Program-made: the position numbers and the translations under genes
In this document: positions 7,706 to 11,873 of the stretch, one piece after another
Position numbering within the stretch: position 1 is the stretch's first letter
How the letters are laid out: every line of letters starts with the position of its first letter
Source: Planctomycetota bacterium
GTDB taxonomy: Bacteria > Planctomycetota > Planctomycetia > Pirellulales > Pirellulaceae
Assembly (NCBI GenBank): GCA_026692885.1
Contig: JAPLNJ010001158.1
Span: 1 to 11,873, forward strand
Reading direction: 5' to 3'
DNA length: 11,873 nt
The notes under the pieces: generated by a model
Told to the model about the DNA's origin: nothing
The model's database searches: none
What the model saw: the letters and a program-made list of their open reading frames with translations, nothing else

Positions 7706-7712
7706 ACATCTT
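7696..7712 (+). repeat. Extra direct copy of the inverted-repeat element's end
   Basis: This 17-base sequence matches 7720-7736 at 16 of 17 positions and, inverted, 7868-7884 to the same degree. It contains the TGA stop of the FG-GAP/dockerin gene (7703-7705), so the last residues of that protein may be encoded by repeat-derived DNA. Confidence 0.6.
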
Positions 7713-7897
7713 GAAACCCACTGCTGTGCACATCTTTGCAGCCAGCCAAAGGCTGGAAATACAAGCACGACGCGCAAGCGAGTGAGTCCGGGGTGGACCG
7801 GCAAGCGAAATCCAGACTCACTCGCGAGCGCGTCGTGCTTGTAACATAGCGGCCTCCGGCCCGTTTGAAGATGTGCACAGCAGTGGTTTTGAAACCC
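7711..7897. mobile_element. MITE-like inverted-repeat element with possible 9-bp target duplication
   Basis: The outer arms 7718-7736 and 7868-7886 are perfect 19-bp inverted repeats. The inner arms 7760-7788 and 7815-7843 match at 27 of 29 positions around a 26-base loop. Between outer and inner arms each side has its own small hairpin (CCAGCC/GGCTGG at 7742-7756; GGCC/GGCC at 7851-7861), so one strand can fold as a cloverleaf with a four-way junction. TTGAAACCC stands on both sides (7711-7719 and 7889-7897), as a 9-bp target-site duplication would. No coding frame lies inside, so any movement would need a transposase supplied elsewhere. The alternative is a REP/BIME-type structure with chance flanks. 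Confidence 0.6.
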
Positions 7898-7899
7898 CT

Positions 7900-8057
7900 C
7901 GTTCCCAGGCCCTGTCCCGAAAACAGCCACTGGAAGTCTGTGCAGAATTCCCAGGTATCCTGTTTTCATTCATCCCAACGTCCGCAGGACGTCCTCGACT
8001 GCCTGGGAACGCACTGCCTTGCCGGCTCCGCGGGCCTTCCTGCGAGGCGGGGGAATG
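7900..8057. repeat. Intergenic inverted repeat (CGTTCCCAGGC family), apparently interrupted
   Basis: An 11-bp perfect inverted repeat (7900-7910 with 8001-8011) is followed by GCACTGCCTTGC and a second imperfect dyad up to about 8057. From general familiarity, this resembles a common intergenic repeat in which the two arms normally sit within a few bases of each other. Here 90 bases separate them, including a further 8-bp dyad (GAAAACAG 7919-7926 with CTGTTTTC 7960-7967), which suggests that something inserted between the arms. Confidence 0.45.
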
Positions 8058-8232
8058 GATCCCGGTCGCGGACTTGCCGACAATCACGTCCAAGCTTAGG
8101 ATCAATAGCTCGCTTGACGCTGGGGATGCCGTCGGCAGTCCGGCAGGTTGACCGCCATAGGAAGCTCCCGACGCAGCCGTGCCGCCGGTGTCGCAGGCTT
8201 TTGTCACTAGGTTCGCGGTGGAGATTTGGACC
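8058..8232. other. Leader of the first coiled-coil gene
   Basis: These 175 bases between the repeat cluster and the ATG at 8233 show no gene. TTGAC occurs at about 8113 and 8147, but neither has a good -10 partner at the right distance. GGAG lies 9 bases before the ATG. Confidence 0.35.
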
Positions 8233-8970
8233 ATGAGAATTGAGACTCGCCAGTTGGTTACGGTGATGGCATTCCTCGGATGCATTGGCTGCGCTGTCGC
8301 AGTACTCGTTGCTGCCCAGCCGCAGCAGCCCAAAGCGAATCCCGTCGGTTCAGCCCAGAGCGCCGTAGCCCAGGCGAAGAAAGGCTTGGATGCCGCTCGC
8401 GCCGCGGTGAACAGCGCCTCGGCCCATTTGACGACCGTGACGAAGCAAGCCCACGACTTGCGGAAGAAGCTTGAAGAGGAGTACGAGACTGCCCCCGAGA
8501 TGGTGGCCGCTCGCAAGCAACTAGAACAAGACAAAGCGACGTTGGATCAGACCAAGACACCTCTGATGGAGAAACTGCACCAGCAAGCGGAGTATCAGGC
8601 GGCAATCACAACGCGGGATGACGCCAAGAAGAAGTTGAAAAGCAAGGAGTACTCCCTGGCGATACTCGACATCAAGAAGAGGGAGTCGGAGGTGATCGAA
8701 TCCAACCCGCAGGCCAAGACCGCGCTGGCCGCGCACACGGAAAGCGAGACCAAACTCCATGAGTTGGTCGAGAAACACCGGGGGACGTTGCTGCAGGACA
8801 GCCGTGTCGTGGCAGTCCGCGGGGAGATCGATAAGGCGAAAGAGGCCGTGGCCCAAGCCAAGGCAAAACTGGCGGCCGAACAAAAGAAGGTGGGCGAGGC
8901 GGAGCACAAGCTGGCTCAGGAACAGCAGAAGAATCAGCCGAAGCAGCCGACCAAAGGCAAGCGGAAGTAG
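8233..8970 (+). CDS. Exported coiled-coil protein of unknown function (paralog A)
   Basis: The ATG at 8233 has GGAG at a spacing of 9 bases and opens on a signal peptide: MRIETR, then a hydrophobic run to LVAA near residue 29. The frame extends back to 8179, but that extension would bury the signal. The product has 245 aa. Residues about 40-235 are nearly all helix-forming (Ala, Lys, Glu, Gln, Leu) with heptad-like spacing and almost no Gly or Pro, so a long coiled coil outside the cytoplasm is expected. The C-terminus is strongly basic (KQPTKGKRK). The FLGC segment is not a proper lipobox. The next gene encodes a colinear homolog: both have a PLMEKLH / PLLDELH segment and a later VAVRGEIDKAK / LASVRQSIAQAK segment. 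Family and role are not recognised; a structural or polyanion-binding role is a guess from composition. Confidence 0.8.
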   Translation: MRIETRQLVTVMAFLGCIGCAVAVLVAAQPQQPKANPVGSAQSAVAQAKKGLDAARAAVNSASAHLTTVTKQAHDLRKKLEEEYETAPEMVAARKQLEQDKATLDQTKTPLMEKLHQQAEYQAAITTRDDAKKKLKSKEYSLAILDIKKRESEVIESNPQAKTALAAHTESETKLHELVEKHRGTLLQDSRVVAVRGEIDKAKEAVAQAKAKLAAEQKKVGEAEHKLAQEQQKNQPKQPTKGKRK

Positions 8971-9004
8971 GCGGCTGGAAAGAAACAACTCCGTAGTTTG
9001 ACCA

Positions 9005-9061
9005 TAGGACGGATTGGCACTTCGGCCCGATGTTTCGGAGCCGAAGTGCCAATCCGTCCTA
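9005..9061. repeat. Long perfect palindrome between the two coiled-coil genes
   Basis: Arms 9005-9026 and 9040-9061 are perfect 22-bp inverted repeats. Inside, CCGA (9027-9030) pairs with TCGG (9035-9038) around a TGTT loop with one bulged A at 9039, giving a 26-bp stem. It starts 34 bases after the stop of the upstream gene and ends 63 bases before the next start. There is no T-run, so it is better called a palindromic repeat element than an intrinsic terminator. In RNA it could protect the upstream message or limit read-through. Confidence 0.8.
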
Positions 9062-9124
9062 CCACCGATTCGCCAGGTTTTTTCTTTACAGCCACTAACG
9101 GGGACCAAGCGAGGAGAGACGCCG

Positions 9125-9907
9125 ATGGTGGAGCGAGTTCGTGCGACTTTGTTGTTCTGCGGGTGCTTGGTGCTGGGGACCTCGGTGCTGCTGGCCGCCG
9201 ACTATCCACCCAAGTCGAAGCCCAAACCCAAGGATCCCGTGGCGCAGGCCAAGAGCCAGTTGAACGAGGCGCAGCAGCGGTTCGCTGCGGCGGTGGCTCG
9301 GCTGCGTGCCTCGACGGCCAAATTGAAGCAACTCAGTCACGACGCGCCGCTGAAGTACAAAGAAGTCGCCCAATCGCACAATTCCACGCTTGCGCTGGAG
9401 GGGACTCGCAATTCCTTCGAGCAGAGTCAAAAGGAGCTTGACGAAGCGCGCCGTCCATTGCTGGACGAACTGCATTCCCAGCCGAAGTACCGTGAAGCGG
9501 TCGCCGAACGCGAATCGCTGCGGGCCAAGCTGAAGGCCTTGCCGTTCACCTCGTCATTCGAGAGAAACGATACCGAACACCAGTTGGCCCTGGCTTATGC
9601 AAAGGTTCGGAAACTGGAGAAGGAAGCCTTGGAGACCGACCCGGATGCCAAAGCCCTGTCCGAAGCGGTCGCCGAGTCTCAGAGTTCCCTGCAGGATCTC
9701 GATCGGCAACGGGACGCCGAGATGGCTAACGATCCGACCCTGGCCAGCGTGCGGCAGAGCATCGCGCAGGCCAAGAACGAGGTGGCCAATGCCCGGGTCG
9801 CCGCCGCCGCCGAATCGCAACAGCTGGCCGCCGCCCGCCAGAAGCTGGCCGCCGAAGAAGCCAAACGCCAGAAACCCAAGTCCAAATCCAAGAAGAAACA
9901 CCGCTGA
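9125..9907 (+). CDS. Exported coiled-coil protein of unknown function (paralog B)
   Basis: The ATG at 9125 follows AGGAG at a spacing of about 10 bases and gives a signal peptide (VERVRATLLFCGCLVLGTSVLLAA, cleavage near AA/DYPP). The frame runs back to 9014, but that would include the palindrome at 9005-9061 and place 37 unlikely residues before the signal. The product has 260 aa. A short KPKPK stretch follows the signal, then about 200 residues of Ala/Glu/Gln/Lys/Arg-rich helix with coiled-coil character, then a very basic tail (KPKSKSKKKHR). It is homologous along its length to the preceding protein, with a slightly longer middle (LPFTSSFERNDTEH insert), so the pair probably arose by tandem duplication. 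The product could form fibres or hetero-oligomers with its paralog in the periplasm; no known family is recognised. Confidence 0.8.
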   Translation: MVERVRATLLFCGCLVLGTSVLLAADYPPKSKPKPKDPVAQAKSQLNEAQQRFAAAVARLRASTAKLKQLSHDAPLKYKEVAQSHNSTLALEGTRNSFEQSQKELDEARRPLLDELHSQPKYREAVAERESLRAKLKALPFTSSFERNDTEHQLALAYAKVRKLEKEALETDPDAKALSEAVAESQSSLQDLDRQRDAEMANDPTLASVRQSIAQAKNEVANARVAAAAESQQLAAARQKLAAEEAKRQKPKSKSKKKHR

Positions 9908-9950
9908 CCGGCTTGCGGGCTGTTGATTCCTCTTCACGGGCGATTGAGCT

Positions 9951-10730
9951 ATGAGACCCTGGGTCCTCGCCGAAACCAACTACACGTACACCCACGAGCA
10001 CCGCTACGAAGTCGCCGTCCTGCCGCTGGGCGCGATCGAGCCGCATAATCTGCATCTGCCCTATGGCACCGATCTGTTCGAAGGGAACGTGATTGGGGAA
10101 CATATCTGCGAAGCGGCTCACCGGCGCGGCGCCAAGGTCGTCTTGCTGCCGACGATCCCCTACGGCACGCAGACCAACATGCGGCACTTGCCGCTGGCGC
10201 TCAACGTGAACCCGTCGACGCTGAATCAAGTGGTCACCGATTTGATCGAGTCGCTGGTCAACAGCGGGGTCCGCAAGGTCGTGCTGCTGAACGGCCATGG
10301 CGGCAACGAACTGAAGCCGTTGCTCCGAGAACTCGCCGGTCAGACCCCGGCCCAGCTGTTCCTGTGCAATTGGTACCAGATCTTTCGCGACGAGTATGCC
10401 CACATCTTCGCCCAACCGGACGACCACGCCGGCGAGATGGAAACGTCGCTGGCCCTGGCCTATTTTCCCGATTTGGTACTCCGCCACGAGGACGGCTCGT
10501 TGACGGCCGATGAAGGCCGCGCCGCCGCGACCCGCTTCGAAGCGGTGAATCGTGGCTGGGTGTCGATCACGCGGCCCTGGCATCTGCTGACCACCAACGC
10601 CGGGTCCGGCAACCCGCACGCGGCCACCGCCGACAAAGGCCGCCGACTGATGGACCTGCTGATTGAGCGACTGGCCACCTTCCTGGTCGAGCTGTCCGCG
10701 GCCGAACTGGATGACCGGTTCCCGTTTTAA
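9951..10730 (+). CDS. Creatininase-family metal-dependent amidohydrolase
   Basis: 259 aa, the usual length for the family. The ATG at 9951 lies 43 bases after the preceding stop, so read-through from the coiled-coil genes is possible; the Shine-Dalgarno sequence is weak (GAG). Metal-site motifs are clear: E30, H32 and D41 in LGAIEPHNLHLPYGTD, H116 in NGHGGNE, and E162 in DDHAGEMETSL. These match the creatininase fold, whose members hydrolyse creatinine or related cyclic or formyl amides and include the formamide hydrolases of flavin and deazaflavin synthesis and MftE-type peptidases. GNPHAATADKG near the C-terminus is also typical. Substrate cannot be assigned, since no flavin, F420 or mycofactocin genes are nearby. 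There is no signal peptide, so it is cytoplasmic. The stop codon overlaps that of the convergent sulfatase gene. Confidence 0.88.
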   Translation: MRPWVLAETNYTYTHEHRYEVAVLPLGAIEPHNLHLPYGTDLFEGNVIGEHICEAAHRRGAKVVLLPTIPYGTQTNMRHLPLALNVNPSTLNQVVTDLIESLVNSGVRKVVLLNGHGGNELKPLLRELAGQTPAQLFLCNWYQIFRDEYAHIFAQPDDHAGEMETSLALAYFPDLVLRHEDGSLTADEGRAAATRFEAVNRGWVSITRPWHLLTTNAGSGNPHAATADKGRRLMDLLIERLATFLVELSAAELDDRFPF

Positions 10731-11873
10731 TTCCGCAGCGTGAGCATCACCGCCCGGACGTCCATGACCTGCGTGCCGGGAATCTCCAAGGCGCGGAGCG
10801 TCAAGGGACCGCGACCTTGCTCCAAGTGCAGGACGCCCATGTGCAACGGACGAAAATCCTTGACGTAGGATTCGCCCTCGCGTTTGACGCGGTCCTGGCC
10901 ATCGATCAGCGGCGGATCGAAGGCCGGTTCCACCTTGGCCTGGAGCTTCGCACTTTGGCAGCTCAGTTCGATCGTCGAGCCGACGTCCTGCGTGGGACAG
11001 GTGTAGTAGATCACGGCTTCGTAGTCGCCACGGGTGGCGACGGCGATGTCCCACGTGAGCTTGTCCTCGGTCGTCGACCAGTTGGTGAAGTACGAGCAGT
11101 TGGGCGCCGCGGAACTCCGCCGAACATGGCCGGAGGGCACGCCATCTCGCGCCGGCAGCGGGGTGCAGGGGAATTCCGGATAGCCGACCGGAAAGGGCCG
11201 CTCGTCCTTGTCCGAGGGCGACACATCCTGCTTCCACGCGGTCACCGCCTGCGACAGCCGCTCCGCCAGTTCCGGCATGCTTCTTGACAGATCACGATCC
11301 TGTCCGGGATCGGCCGTCATATCGAACAGGGCACCCCTGGCATCGAGCCGGTACTGCTGCGTGCGCACACTGACCTTGCCGCTTTGGTACGAGAAGATCT
11401 GCCGGTCGGGCCAGTTCTCGGCCGTGCCCAGCAGCAACGGCTTGATGTCGATGCCGTCCAACGGCTGGCGACCGACGACGGGGATACCGGCCAAGCTGGC
11501 CAGGGTCGGCAACAGATCGATGGCGCCGGCGATCTGGGGGATCCGCCTGCCCGGCGGGATGTGATTTGGCCACCGCACCAAACACGGCACGCGCACGCCG
11601 CCTTCGTCAGTCGAGCCTTTACGACCTTTCATCCCGCCGTTCCAACGCCAACTGTTGGGACCGTTGTCGGAGAAGTAGACGACCAGCGTCTGCTTGCCGA
11701 GTTGCAGTTCATCGAGCTTCCGGAGAATCCGCCCGACGTTCCAGTCGAGATTCTCGCACATCGCCAGCACACAGCGAGTCTTGTCCAGCTCCTCCAATCG
11801 CGGCTCGCGGTGGCGCAGCGGGAGAGCACAGTCCTTGAACTTCTCGTACCAGCGGTCGGGCACTTGGAACGGC
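10727..11873 (-). CDS. Sulfatase (arylsulfatase family), C-terminal part, cut by the window edge
   Basis: The frame is open through position 11873 and shows 381 residues; the N-terminus, with the formylglycine motif (C/S-x-P-x-R) and any signal peptide, lies outside. A GTG at 11863 is internal, because PFQVPDRWYEKF reads across it in the manner of other sulfatases. Visible family features: VVYFSDNGPNSWRWNGGMKGRKGSTDEGG, with the metal-binding D-N and the active-site lysine of the KGRKG segment, then GGVRVPCLVRWP and IDLLPTLASLAGI. The last 120 residues form the beta-rich C-terminal domain common in planctomycete sulfatases (DIAVATRGDYEAVIYYTCP, PLTLRALEIPG). Sulfatases of this type remove sulfate esters from polysaccharides or glycans, usually in the periplasm or outside. 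The exact substrate is unknown. The gene converges on the creatininase gene with overlapping stops. Confidence 0.93.
   Translation of the reverse strand, partial: PFQVPDRWYEKFKDCALPLRHREPRLEELDKTRCVLAMCENLDWNVGRILRKLDELQLGKQTLVVYFSDNGPNSWRWNGGMKGRKGSTDEGGVRVPCLVRWPNHIPPGRRIPQIAGAIDLLPTLASLAGIPVVGRQPLDGIDIKPLLLGTAENWPDRQIFSYQSGKVSVRTQQYRLDARGALFDMTADPGQDRDLSRSMPELAERLSQAVTAWKQDVSPSDKDERPFPVGYPEFPCTPLPARDGVPSGHVRRSSAAPNCSYFTNWSTTEDKLTWDIAVATRGDYEAVIYYTCPTQDVGSTIELSCQSAKLQAKVEPAFDPPLIDGQDRVKREGESYVKDFRPLHMGVLHLEQGRGPLTLRALEIPGTQVMDVRAVMLTLRN

Noticed and set aside
7696..8060. CRISPR array.
   Set aside because: The repeats are inverted or of different families, with no regular direct repeat and spacer pattern and no cas genes.
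7818..8534. A 238-codon minus-strand frame across the repeat cluster and coiled-coil gene.
   Set aside because: It is made of repeat arms and antisense codons, with no recognisable domain.
9014..9124. Upstream start at 9014 for the second coiled-coil protein.
   Set aside because: It would translate half of the palindrome and place 37 residues before a proper signal peptide that has its own ribosome site.
9726..11237. A 503-codon minus-strand frame.
   Set aside because: It runs antisense to the coiled-coil and creatininase genes and overlaps the sulfatase in another frame, has no family motif, and looks like a shadow.

Overview
The window looks like chromosomal DNA of a planctomycete, probably of the Pirellula group. 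It is GC-rich, and it holds a surface protein with the planctomycete N-terminal LExRxLLS signature, FG-GAP repeats and a dockerin-like tail. It also holds a sulfatase with the C-terminal domain usual in that phylum, roomy intergenic spaces full of palindromic repeats, and many exported proteins of unknown role. This assignment rests on recognised motifs, not on a database search.

Layout. Positions 66-3351 (minus strand) hold an exported parallel beta-helix / FlgD-like / beta-propeller / CBM9-like protein. It is split into two overlapping reading frames at a run of four G, and is very likely one gene of about 1,094 codons interrupted by a single-base indel. Positions 3352-3785 are intergenic, with a palindromic repeat and the remains of a small reading frame that is also broken at a G-run. 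Positions 3786-5213 (minus) encode a type I glutamine synthetase with a TTG start. Positions 5214-5794 form a divergent intergenic region with an AT-rich promoter-like patch. Positions 5795-7705 (plus) encode the FG-GAP/dockerin surface protein. Positions 7696-8232 are a cluster of repeats, including a roughly 170-bp inverted-repeat element that can fold as a cloverleaf and is flanked by a 9-bp direct repeat. Positions 8233-8970 and 9125-9907 (plus) encode two tandem paralogous exported coiled-coil proteins separated by a 26-bp-stem hairpin. Positions 9951-10730 (plus) encode a creatininase-family amidohydrolase. A sulfatase on the minus strand ends at 10727 and runs off the right edge.

There is no obvious shared pathway. 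The exported proteins (beta-helix/CBM9, FG-GAP/dockerin, coiled-coil pair, sulfatase) fit a cell-surface and polysaccharide-handling lifestyle, and glutamine synthetase is the only central-metabolism gene.

The observation most worth following is the glutamine synthetase. Its fold motifs and C-terminus are well kept and the frame is open throughout. However, residues that by motif alignment correspond to two of three n2-metal ligands (E129, H269), the ammonium-site tyrosine (Y179) and the adenylylation tyrosine (Y397) are replaced, and five residues are duplicated at the catalytic flap. It is either a decaying or repurposed paralog, or its sequence contains errors. The cloverleaf element is the second.
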